In this document: positions 1 to 5,428 of the stretch, one piece after another | Layout of the letters: every line of letters begins with the position of its first letter | Position numbering within the stretch: position 1 is the stretch's first letter | NCBI GenBank assembly: GCA_017457545.1 | Contig: JAFTHF010000255.1 | Span: forward strand, 1-6,825 | Direction of reading: 5' to 3' | From: Clostridia bacterium | GTDB lineage: Bacteria; Bacillota_A; Clostridia; Oscillospirales; CAG-272 | Length of the DNA: 6,825 nt | Notes under the pieces: generated by a model | Database searches by the model: none | What the model was told of the DNA's origin: nothing | Seen by the model: only the letters and a program-made list of their open reading frames with translations | Program-made: the position numbers and the translations under genes

Positions 1-134
1 CTGACCTTTTTTGTTTGCGGACCATTCCGCTTAACTCAATCCCACTTCGCGCCACGCAAACGGGGTTCGTGGTTCATGGCTTGCCGTTTTGCGTCGGAGC
101 ATCAAAGGCGAGACATCTTTCCGTACGGGTCACC
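1..134 (+). ncRNA. Probable structured non-coding RNA, 3' portion, family not identified
   Basis: No convincing protein is encoded here, but several helices can be drawn. TGACC (2-6) can pair with GGTCA (128-132) as a closing stem. GCGGA (17-21) pairs with TCCGC (26-30). ACGCAAACGG (54-63) pairs with CCGTTTTGCGT (84-94) with one bulged base, enclosing a G/U-rich loop. CGG (95-97) with CCG (121-123), plus AAAG with CTTT, gives a further helix. A strong terminator follows at 135-190, so the transcript would run rightward. The region is also more GC-rich than the flanking spacer. The 5' end probably lies outside the window. The branched fold argues against a rod-like 6S RNA, and I see no SRP, tmRNA or RNase P core motifs. 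A raiA-type or other clostridial structured RNA is possible but not shown. The helices were found by eye. Confidence 0.4.
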
Positions 135-190
135 AAACCTAACCTATATAGAACACCTCACAGTGTTTGATATAGGTTAGGTTTCTTTTT
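135..190 (+). terminator. Strong rho-independent terminator ending the left-edge transcript
   Basis: AAACCTAACCTATAT (135-149) is exactly complementary to 170-184. A second helix, AACAC (152-156) with GTGTT (163-167), is separated from the first by one A/G mismatch and a G-T wobble. The loop is CTCACA (157-162). A T-rich tail (CTTTTT, 185-190) follows on the plus strand. The minus strand has only three Ts after the stem, so it would serve the convergent GH3 gene poorly. Confidence 0.85.
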
Positions 191-202
191 ATTCGGCGTT
201 TC

Positions 203-229
203 TTGTATTGTATCTTCATATGCTATAAT
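203..229 (+). promoter_or_regulatory. Possible extended -10 promoter in the spacer
   Basis: TATAAT (224-229) is preceded by TG at 221-222, a perfect extended -10. A weak -35 (TTGTAT, 203-208) lies 15 bases upstream. Transcription would start near 236 and run toward and antisense to the 3' end of the GH3 gene. No gene lies directly downstream on this strand, so it may be a chance match in AT-rich DNA. The rest of 191-324 holds no gene I recognise. Confidence 0.25.
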
Positions 230-324
230 TTGATATGATACCTTGTTCAATGCTGACACCAAATCGTTAAGGGCATTTTCAGTCTGGTTTCGTTATTATG
301 TCCCCACTTTCGCCATCGTTTTGC

Positions 325-2475
325 TTATATTAACTCAAATTCTCCAAACGATGCAATTTCACTATCCTTACCAATAAAAATACGAAATTTACCCTTTTCT
401 GCTTTTCGCTTCAAGTCAGCACCTACAAAGGCAAGAGTATCCTTGGTGATTTCAAATTCAACTGTTTTTTCCTCATTTGGAAGAAGCTCTATTTTTTTAA
501 ATCCACGAAGCTCCTTTACAGGTCGTACAACTGATCCAAAAAGGTCTTGAATGTACATTTGCACAATTTCCTTAGCCTTGTATTTACCTGTATTTTTTAC
601 CTTAACCGAAGCTATTATTTTACCGTTTTCAGTCATTGTATTGTTACTGATTTTATGGTCACTATATTCAAATTCAGTATAACTCAAGCCATAGCCGAAG
701 GGATAAAGTGGCTTATTAGGTCCATCAATATAGCACGATTTGAACAGCTGTCTTTTTGTGTCATCAGTACGGTAATTTCCAGTATAGAAATGATTATAAT
801 ATACAGGGCACTGTCCTACATTATGGGGGAAGGACATTGTAAGCTTACCACATGGTACGCTGTTTCCAAATAAGAGGTTGGCAATTGCGTTTCCTCCCTC
901 TGTGCCAGGGAAGAACACATTTAAAATTGCGCTTGCTATTTGGGTTTCCTCAGTTAGCACAAGCGGTCTTCCTGTAAATAGCACCATAGCGGTATTTTTG
1001 TTGACCTCTGTAACTCTTTTTATTAGCTCCTTTTGGGCAAAGGACAGCTCCAAGAATGCTTTCGATTTAGATTCGCCACTATCTCTCATATCCTCGCCAA
1101 CACAAAGAATTACCACGTCTGCTTTCATTGCAAGGGTAACTGCCTCTTCAATTTTTGAAAGGTCGGTAGCATCAAGAGCCAAATCACAGCCTTGAGCATA
1201 CGTGATCTCTGCATTAGGAAGTAAATTTTTAATACCATCATATACGGTAACGGTTTCATCTTTATCGTATGCACACCACCAAGAGCCAACAATTTGCTTC
1301 TCATTTGCAAGCGGACCTATAAGTGCAACATTTTTTACGTCTTTGCCAAAAGGCAAAATGCCATTGTTTTTAAGAAGCACTGCACTTTCCTCACTTGCTA
1401 TACGCGCAAGCTCTCTATGCTCTTTACAGCCGAGAATTTTTTTGGCTTCTTCGGGATTTGCATAGCGATACGGATTTTCAAACAAGCCTAATTTTTCTTT
1501 AACCTTTAAGATGCGCAAAACAGCCTTGTCAATTTGCTCTATGGTCACCTTGCCCTCGTTAACCAGCTCCTCGCCGTATTTAACAATGCAAGATGTCGCC
1601 ATTTCCATATTCACTTCTGTCTTCATTGCAAGCTCCACTGCTTGCTTGTGATTTTCGCAATATCCGTGGTCAACAGTGCTTGCCAGACAGTTATAGTCGG
1701 AAATTACAATGCCATCAAAGCCCCACTCATCTCTTAAAATATCCTTCATAAGATGAGGATTTAAGACACAGGGTATGCCGTTTAGCGTTTGCTGTCCTGC
1801 CATTACCAGCAATGCACCCTCATCTATTGATGCCTTATACGGTGGCAAATATGTTTCCCTCAAGGTTACCTCGCTCATATCAGAAAGATTATAATCCTTG
1901 CCACTTTCAGGTGCTCCGTATCCTGCCATATGCTTACAGCCTACACCAAGACCATAGCTTTTTCCATCGCCTTGAAATCCTCTTGTAGTTGCTTTGGCAA
2001 TTTTGCAAGTTAAGTAAGTGTCCTCTCCACTTGTTTCCATTACTCTGCCCCATCTTGCATCACGGGACACGTCAAGCATAGGCGCAAGGGTCATGTGCAC
2101 ACCGTCAATGCTCGCTTCCTTTGCTGCCATGGCTGCGCATTTTTCGCAAAGCTCCATATCAAAGGAGCAGGAAAGTCCCAAATTTATAGGATAAAGCGTT
2201 CTATAGCCTCGAATAACGTCTTGCATAATGACTACGGGAATTTTATTCTTGCTATGCTCCAAAAAATTCTTTTGAATTTCTATTGTTCTTTTTGCACCAA
2301 AGGAGTTTACAAGTGAGCCCGTTTCAAAAACGTATTTCTCATCTAATTCAAGCTTTGTAATCGGTCCCGTTACAGGCATATTTTTATCGTATAAAATCAC
2401 GTTTGAATCAAATTGCTCAAGCTGATATAGCTTTTCCTTTAACGACATTTTATCAAGTAATTCTTTAATGTCCAT
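325..2475 (-). CDS. GH3 family beta-glycosidase (BglX-like beta-glucosidase or beta-xylosidase)
   Basis: This is a cytoplasmic exo-acting retaining beta-glycosidase that releases terminal sugars from oligosaccharides. The order is the usual GH3 one: (beta/alpha)8 barrel (about residues 5-330), alpha/beta sandwich (about 360-560) and C-terminal fibronectin-III-like domain (about 610 to the end). Visible motifs are QDVIRGYRTLYP, KHMAGYGAPESGKDYN and WGFDGIVISDYN, whose Asp is the expected nucleophile (about D260). GEDMRDSGES supplies a likely acid/base Glu (about E468), and PLYPFGYGLSYTEFEY is typical of the family. There is no signal peptide. An in-frame ATG lies at 2481, but AGGG at 2483-2486 is only one base from it and seven bases from the ATG at 2475, so I prefer 2475 (716 aa, beginning MDIKELL). 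It lies 14 bases after the fucosidase stop, as second gene of an operon. Glucosidase versus xylosidase specificity cannot be read from the sequence. No clear terminator for this gene is seen before the window edge. Confidence 0.95.
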   Translation of the reverse strand: MDIKELLDKMSLKEKLYQLEQFDSNVILYDKNMPVTGPITKLELDEKYVFETGSLVNSFGAKRTIEIQKNFLEHSKNKIPVVIMQDVIRGYRTLYPINLGLSCSFDMELCEKCAAMAAKEASIDGVHMTLAPMLDVSRDARWGRVMETSGEDTYLTCKIAKATTRGFQGDGKSYGLGVGCKHMAGYGAPESGKDYNLSDMSEVTLRETYLPPYKASIDEGALLVMAGQQTLNGIPCVLNPHLMKDILRDEWGFDGIVISDYNCLASTVDHGYCENHKQAVELAMKTEVNMEMATSCIVKYGEELVNEGKVTIEQIDKAVLRILKVKEKLGLFENPYRYANPEEAKKILGCKEHRELARIASEESAVLLKNNGILPFGKDVKNVALIGPLANEKQIVGSWWCAYDKDETVTVYDGIKNLLPNAEITYAQGCDLALDATDLSKIEEAVTLAMKADVVILCVGEDMRDSGESKSKAFLELSFAQKELIKRVTEVNKNTAMVLFTGRPLVLTEETQIASAILNVFFPGTEGGNAIANLLFGNSVPCGKLTMSFPHNVGQCPVYYNHFYTGNYRTDDTKRQLFKSCYIDGPNKPLYPFGYGLSYTEFEYSDHKISNNTMTENGKIIASVKVKNTGKYKAKEIVQMYIQDLFGSVVRPVKELRGFKKIELLPNEEKTVEFEITKDTLAFVGADLKRKAEKGKFRIFIGKDSEIASFGEFELI

Positions 2476-2489
2476 AATCATACCCTAAT

Positions 2490-3716
2490 TTATATTTCAA
2501 TTTTTGCTATTCTTACAACATAGTGTTCACCGTAAAGCTGAGGAACATTTATAATTGTTACCTTCTCTCCGTCTTGAGTGAACACTACATCCTCACCGTT
2601 GTCAAGCCACTTAATTGACTTGATTTTTTCATTGAAGGTAAACACATTGTTGCGGTCGAGTTTTTCCTTTGCAAGCTCAACATTGATATTTGCCGATACC
2701 TCAAGATCATAGGCAAAGAAATAATAACAACCGTTTCCTTTGAGAAGGAAGTTCTTTTCCTTGTTTTCAATTTCGATTTTAGCAGGGCGAGGTAAATAAA
2801 GAGCCTCTTTGTAAATATCAACCCATTCGCCAAGTGCACCGAGCATTGCCTTGTCAAGTGGACGAAGCTGACCGTTGCCCATAGGGCCGATATTAAGAAG
2901 ATAGTTTGCGCCGTATCTTCTGCAAATACAGAAATCTTCAATTATTTCAATTAGGGATTTAAAGTTGAAATCTCTTTTTGCATATCCCCAATAATTACCG
3001 AAAATCTGACACATTTCACTTGCTATATATTTCGGAGAGTCGTCTAAATTGATAGGACGGGGACGACCTCGCTCAAAGGTTACTGAGTCAAGCTCTATGT
3101 GACCAAGCTCGCCACGAGCAGAAAGTCCTGTATTGTTAATAATCATAGCGTCGGGCTGATATTTTCTGATAAGAGAATAAAGCTCATCCTCTTCCCAGTT
3201 TTCATCCTTTTTATCCCACATTCCGTCAAACCACAAGCCACCTATTTTGCCATAGTTTTTACACAGAATTTCTACACTTGCTCGCAAATATTCAAGATAT
3301 TTTGGAAAATTCTCCTTGTAGCTTTTTTCATGCCAGTCAAGAAGCGTGTGATAGAAAAACGGAACAATTTCTTCCTTGTTACATTCATCAACAAACTCAC
3401 GAATCAAATCACGGCCTGCCGCTGAGTGAGGTGCATCGTATTCATTCAATCCACAGGTATCATAAAGAGAAAAGCCATCGTGATGCCTTGTCGTTATTGT
3501 GATATACCTACAGCCTGCACCTTTAGCTGCCGAAACAAGGTTTTTTGCCCAATCCTTATCAGGAGAGAACAAATAAAAAAGCTTTTCATAGTCCTTAGGT
3601 GTAATATTTATATTGTAAGCCCATTCGCCCTTTCCGTGAACACTGTAAAGACCGAAATGTACAAACATTCCAAAGCCTAAATTTTCAAATTTTTTAATAC
3701 GATTTTCAATTATCAT
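2490..3716 (-). CDS. GH29 family alpha-L-fucosidase
   Basis: This enzyme hydrolyses alpha-L-fucosyl linkages with retention. Motifs in order are FGMFVHFGLYSVHGKGEW near the N-terminus, TTRHHDGFSLYDT (about 76-88), GGLWFDGMWD with the expected nucleophile D164, SEMCQIFGNYWGYAKRD (about 233-249) with a candidate acid/base Glu that I hold less firmly, and NYLLNIGPMGNGQ (about 271-283). The catalytic barrel is followed by a short beta-rich domain (about 310-408). At 408 aa it is compact for the family, and it has no signal peptide or carbohydrate-binding module, so it is probably cytoplasmic. A GTG at 3725 would add three residues, but it lies inside the Shine-Dalgarno sequence GAGGTGG (3722-3728), which sits five bases before the ATG at 3716; that ATG is the better start. 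It is the first gene of the operon with the GH3 gene. The linkage preferred (alpha-1,2, 1,3/1,4 or 1,6) is unknown. Confidence 0.95.
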   Translation of the reverse strand: MIIENRIKKFENLGFGMFVHFGLYSVHGKGEWAYNINITPKDYEKLFYLFSPDKDWAKNLVSAAKGAGCRYITITTRHHDGFSLYDTCGLNEYDAPHSAAGRDLIREFVDECNKEEIVPFFYHTLLDWHEKSYKENFPKYLEYLRASVEILCKNYGKIGGLWFDGMWDKKDENWEEDELYSLIRKYQPDAMIINNTGLSARGELGHIELDSVTFERGRPRPINLDDSPKYIASEMCQIFGNYWGYAKRDFNFKSLIEIIEDFCICRRYGANYLLNIGPMGNGQLRPLDKAMLGALGEWVDIYKEALYLPRPAKIEIENKEKNFLLKGNGCYYFFAYDLEVSANINVELAKEKLDRNNVFTFNEKIKSIKWLDNGEDVVFTQDGEKVTIINVPQLYGEHYVVRIAKIEI

Positions 3717-3752
3717 ATATACCACCTCAATGTATAAAAATTCGTTAAATTT

Positions 3753-3781
3753 ATTGTATCATAAAAACATACAAAAGTAAA
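3753..3781 (-). promoter_or_regulatory. Sigma-A-type promoter for the GH29-GH3 operon
   Basis: On the minus strand, TTTACT (3781-3776) and TACAAT (3758-3753) are separated by 17 bases. TGA directly before the -10 gives an extended -10 element. Transcription would begin near 3746, leaving a leader of about 30 bases with GAGGTGG and the ATG at 3716. I saw no convincing catabolite-repression (cre) site near it. The AT-rich stretch at 3782-3862 behind it shows nothing else I can name. Confidence 0.6.
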
Positions 3782-3862
3782 CACCCATTAGAAATACAAG
3801 AACATATTAAAACATCAAAAATATTTATTTCAAACAGCGATATGCTTCACTGATTTTTTAAG

Positions 3863-3877
3863 GATAGTTTAACTATC
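3863..3877. promoter_or_regulatory. Perfect 15-bp palindrome, operator-like
   Basis: GATAGTT-T-AACTATC is a perfect inverted repeat with a single central base. With so short a centre it cannot fold as a normal RNA hairpin, so a protein-binding site is more natural, of the size used by MarR- or GntR-type repressors. It lies about 80 bp upstream of the -35 of the fucosidase operon, which is far for simple repression. It may be a leftover of a lost neighbour. There is only one copy in the window. Confidence 0.3.
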
Positions 3878-3915
3878 AAAGAAAAAGCCGTATAGATTTG
3901 CTCTATACTGCTTTT
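3872..3915 (-). terminator. Hairpin terminator, best read on the minus strand
   Basis: AAAAGC (3883-3888) pairs with GCTTTT (3910-3915) and GTATAGA (3890-3896) pairs with TCTATAC (3902-3908), with one C/T mismatch between helices and a five-base loop. Read leftward the stem is followed by TTTTTCTTTG; read rightward by TTTTCTGTT. It could work both ways, but the minus tail is better. No intact gene now ends at it. The possible minus-strand remnant at 3985-4095 stops about 70 bases upstream and may be the gene it once served. Confidence 0.65.
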
Positions 3916-3984
3916 CTGTTATTCTCTAAGTATACTAAGCGCGTGCATTATTGCCTTTACACTTTTAAGCTCTTATTATTCTTA

Positions 3985-4095
3985 TTATACTGAAGGCTTA
4001 CCTACAATGTCGTTATATGATGCATAGTAATACTTGACGTTGGTTGTTCCCTTAGTGCTGTCCTGCATATATGAATATTCTGTATTTTCACTTTG
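3985..4095 (-). pseudogene. Possible 3' remnant of a minus-strand gene, family unknown
   Basis: An open frame of 36 codons ends at TAA (3985-3987). It has a protein-like, Tyr/Ser/Thr-rich composition (for example GTTNVKYYYASYNDIVGKP). There is no plausible start with a Shine-Dalgarno site. The frame is closed upstream by a stop whose bases (4096-4098) are the first bases of the repeat block. It lies just upstream of an orphan minus-strand terminator, which fits the tail of a gene cut off when the repeat block arrived or a deletion occurred. A frame this short can also be open by chance, and I do not recognise the family. Confidence 0.3.
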
Positions 4096-4227
4096 TTAAT
4101 GAAGATGGCTTCGCCTAATGAAGTCGCTTCGCTAATTATTATGTGTGCTTCGCTTCATACGAACGGAGTGAGTGCTTCATTGTTGCGTAGCAATTACTTC
4201 ATGTGAGCGTAGTGAATGCTTTATTAA
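4096..4227 (+). repeat. Block of short imperfect repeats upstream of the four-helix-bundle remnant
   Basis: TAATGAAG occurs at 4097-4104 and 4116-4123, 19 bp apart. After these, CTTCAT recurs with an exact 22-bp period at 4153, 4175 and 4197, and as CTTTAT at 4219. GCTTCGC, a minimal palindrome, occurs at 4108-4114, 4126-4132 and 4147-4153. The last and third-last 22-bp units share a core like GAGCGTAGTGAAT (10 of 13 positions), and the unit between them holds TTGC-GTA-GCAA. The block is bounded by TTAATGAAG (4096-4104) and its near complement CTTTATTAA (4219-4227). It ends at the Shine-Dalgarno site of the small gene that follows. From memory, comparable repeats precede four-helix-bundle genes in other clostridia; I could not verify this here. 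It is not a CRISPR array, because the units are too short and diverged and no constant spacers are seen. Confidence 0.8.
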
Positions 4228-4239
4228 AAGGAGTAAATT

Positions 4240-4323
4240 ATGAAAGATGATAAATTATCAATACAGTCTATGGATTTTGCTGTATCAATTATTGAGCTTG
4301 TAATGCATATTCTTGTTGATTAA
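4240..4323 (+). pseudogene. Truncated four-helix-bundle (S23/avd-like) gene, 27 codons
   Basis: An ATG follows an excellent Shine-Dalgarno site (AAAGGAG, 4227-4233, six-base gap) and opens 27 codons ending at TAA (4321-4323). The segment SIQSMDFAVSIIELV matches the first helix of the four-helix-bundle family that includes the S23 proteins of 23S rRNA intervening sequences and the Avd accessory proteins of diversity-generating retroelements. Full proteins are about 110-125 aa and continue with a conserved region resembling SGTSIGAN, which is absent here. No homologous continuation is seen in any frame after the stop, so the rest was probably deleted rather than frameshifted. A functional 27-residue peptide cannot be excluded, since start and ribosome site are intact. 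The repeat block directly upstream seems to belong with it. Confidence 0.65.
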
Positions 4324-4344
4324 ATTCCGGATTCATGATATAAT
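4316..4344 (+). promoter_or_regulatory. Sigma-A-type promoter for the GH43 gene
   Basis: TTGATT (4316-4321) and TATAAT (4339-4344) are 17 bases apart, and TG at 4336-4337 adds an extended -10. Transcription would start near 4351, leaving a leader of about 36 bases. The -35 overlaps the last two codons and stop of the truncated four-helix-bundle frame. The ribosome site for the GH43 gene is GGTGA (4376-4380), six bases before its ATG. Confidence 0.7.
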
Positions 4345-4386
4345 TGTTCTAAGTGAGAAAACACAGTTAAGTAGTGGTGAAATATT

Positions 4387-5304
4387 ATGAAATTAAAATT
4401 TGATGTAGCTGATAGGTACCAGCCCGATCCGTTTATTTTTGAAGACTGTGGCAAACTTTATTTGTATGTAACAGGCAAAAAAGGAGTGGAAGCATATTCA
4501 ACTGATGATTTATTTGGTATTTGGCATTACGAAGGGATTATTGCCTCGATTGACGGTCGGTATAGCTATTGGGCACCGTCTATTACAAAATACAAAGGTC
4601 GTTATTACCTTTATTTTTCCTGTTCATCAGATGATGAATGTCAATTTATGCACGCAATGGTTGCAGATTCGCCCCTTGGTCCGTTTATGAATCCAACTTG
4701 CTTTTACAAGCGATTTTCAATAGATTCCCATGTGGTAGAAACCGAAAAGGGACTGTTTCTATGGTATTCTGAAGATAACAAGGATTGTGACCGCATAGGT
4801 ACACGAGTTTTCGTAGATAAGCTGATTGATCCTATGACGCCGGCAAATCAGCCTCGTGAGGTCATTGTACCGACTATGGATGAGGAAATCTTCAAACGAG
4901 GTCGCAATGGTGACAAGGATTGGCACACCATAGAGGGGGCTTTCTGGTTTCGCGAAGGAGAGTGGCAATATGTTATGTATAGTGGCGGTTGCTATGACAA
5001 TGACTCGTACCATATTGGATATGTTGCCGCACACTCACATGAGAGCGATTTGACAAAGGTGCAGTTTATCAAACACACGAACAACGGTAAATTTGATCCT
5101 GTTATGTACAAAAACGATTTTGAAGAGGGTTCGGGACATCACAGTGTAATTAAATACAAGGGACAGTATTATGCAATCTATCACGCCCGTGACTTAGACT
5201 GTCAAAGCCGTAATGAATTTACAGAAGCACGTACGGCGAGAGTGTGCAAATTGCATGTGAATGATGGGGTAATCACGGCGGAACGTTACTCTGACCATAT
5301 ATAA
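4387..5304 (+). CDS. GH43 family glycosidase (arabinofuranosidase- or xylosidase-like)
   Basis: This is a single-domain five-bladed beta-propeller enzyme of the inverting GH43 family, which mostly removes alpha-L-arabinofuranosyl or beta-xylosyl units from plant polysaccharide fragments. The expected catalytic triad is visible: general base D14 in YQPDPFIFE, pKa-tuning Asp D113 in SIDSHVV, and general acid E183 in HTIEGAFWF. SYWAPSITKYKGRYYLYFS (about 60-78) and GSGHHSVIKYKGQYYAIYHAR (about 248-268) are family hallmarks; the His of the latter normally lines the central metal or active site. At 305 aa it is a bare catalytic domain without signal peptide or binding module, so probably cytoplasmic. 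It is transcribed alone, divergent from the fucosidase operon and convergent with the GH36 gene. Substrate cannot be settled from sequence, because GH43 subfamilies differ. Confidence 0.93.
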   Translation: MKLKFDVADRYQPDPFIFEDCGKLYLYVTGKKGVEAYSTDDLFGIWHYEGIIASIDGRYSYWAPSITKYKGRYYLYFSCSSDDECQFMHAMVADSPLGPFMNPTCFYKRFSIDSHVVETEKGLFLWYSEDNKDCDRIGTRVFVDKLIDPMTPANQPREVIVPTMDEEIFKRGRNGDKDWHTIEGAFWFREGEWQYVMYSGGCYDNDSYHIGYVAAHSHESDLTKVQFIKHTNNGKFDPVMYKNDFEEGSGHHSVIKYKGQYYAIYHARDLDCQSRNEFTEARTARVCKLHVNDGVITAERYSDHI

Positions 5305-5362
5305 TAGATACAAGCCATTAAAAATAAAATATATTTTTCAATTAAGGTTGGCACTCGCTCAC

Positions 5363-5406
5363 CAAAAACAAAAGGCAGGACAAATCGTCCTGTCTTTTTG
5401 TTTTTG
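5363..5406. terminator. Bidirectional terminator between GH43 and GH36 genes
   Basis: GGCAGGAC (5374-5381) pairs with GTCCTGTC (5387-5394) around the loop AAATC, with one G-T pair. The flanking A-rich (5364-5373) and T-rich (5395-5405) tracts are complementary, so each strand has a U-rich tail after the stem. It lies 59 bases past the GH43 stop and about 25 bases past the GH36 stop, so it serves both convergent genes. The spacer 5305-5362 holds nothing else clear. Confidence 0.88.
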
Positions 5407-5428
5407 TATGAATGTTGTGATGAGATAT

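Larger units (their letters stand above)
3717..4386. other. Gene-poor scar between the divergent glycosidase transcripts
   Basis: This 670-base stretch holds no intact gene of normal size. From left to right it contains the fucosidase leader and promoter, an AT-rich stretch with no recognised content (3782-3862), a palindrome, an orphan terminator, a possible minus-strand gene tail, the repeat block, the truncated four-helix-bundle gene, and the GH43 promoter and leader. The mix of broken pieces suggests at least two past rearrangements here, an insertion and a deletion. The order of events cannot be worked out from one sequence. Confidence 0.6.

Noticed and set aside
1..190. 6S RNA, SRP RNA, tmRNA or RNase P RNA
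   Set aside because: The possible pairings form a branched fold rather than the 6S rod. The SRP GGAAG/AGCAG core, the tmRNA tRNA-like end and the RNase P conserved core were not found on either strand. Only part of the RNA is visible, so this is not absolute.
547..1465. Plus-strand open frames lying over the GH3 gene
   Set aside because: They are antisense shadows of a well-supported gene, without ribosome sites or recognisable domains.
4141..4206. A 21-codon plus-strand frame starting with ATG inside the repeat block
   Set aside because: It has no ribosome site, and the 22-bp repeat period is not a multiple of three, so the frame is a by-product of the repeats.
4096..4227. CRISPR array
   Set aside because: The repeated words are 6-8 bp and the units diverge throughout. 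There are no constant repeats of 24-40 bp with unique spacers and no cas genes nearby.
4759..5034. Minus-strand open frame over the GH43 gene
   Set aside because: It overlaps catalytic codons of a clear GH43 gene and has no domain or start signal of its own.
5348..5356. TTGGCACTC, resembling half of a CIRCE (HrcA) heat-shock operator
   Set aside because: The inverted partner GAGTGCTAA is absent at the required 9-bp spacing, and the site lies between convergent gene ends with no promoter.
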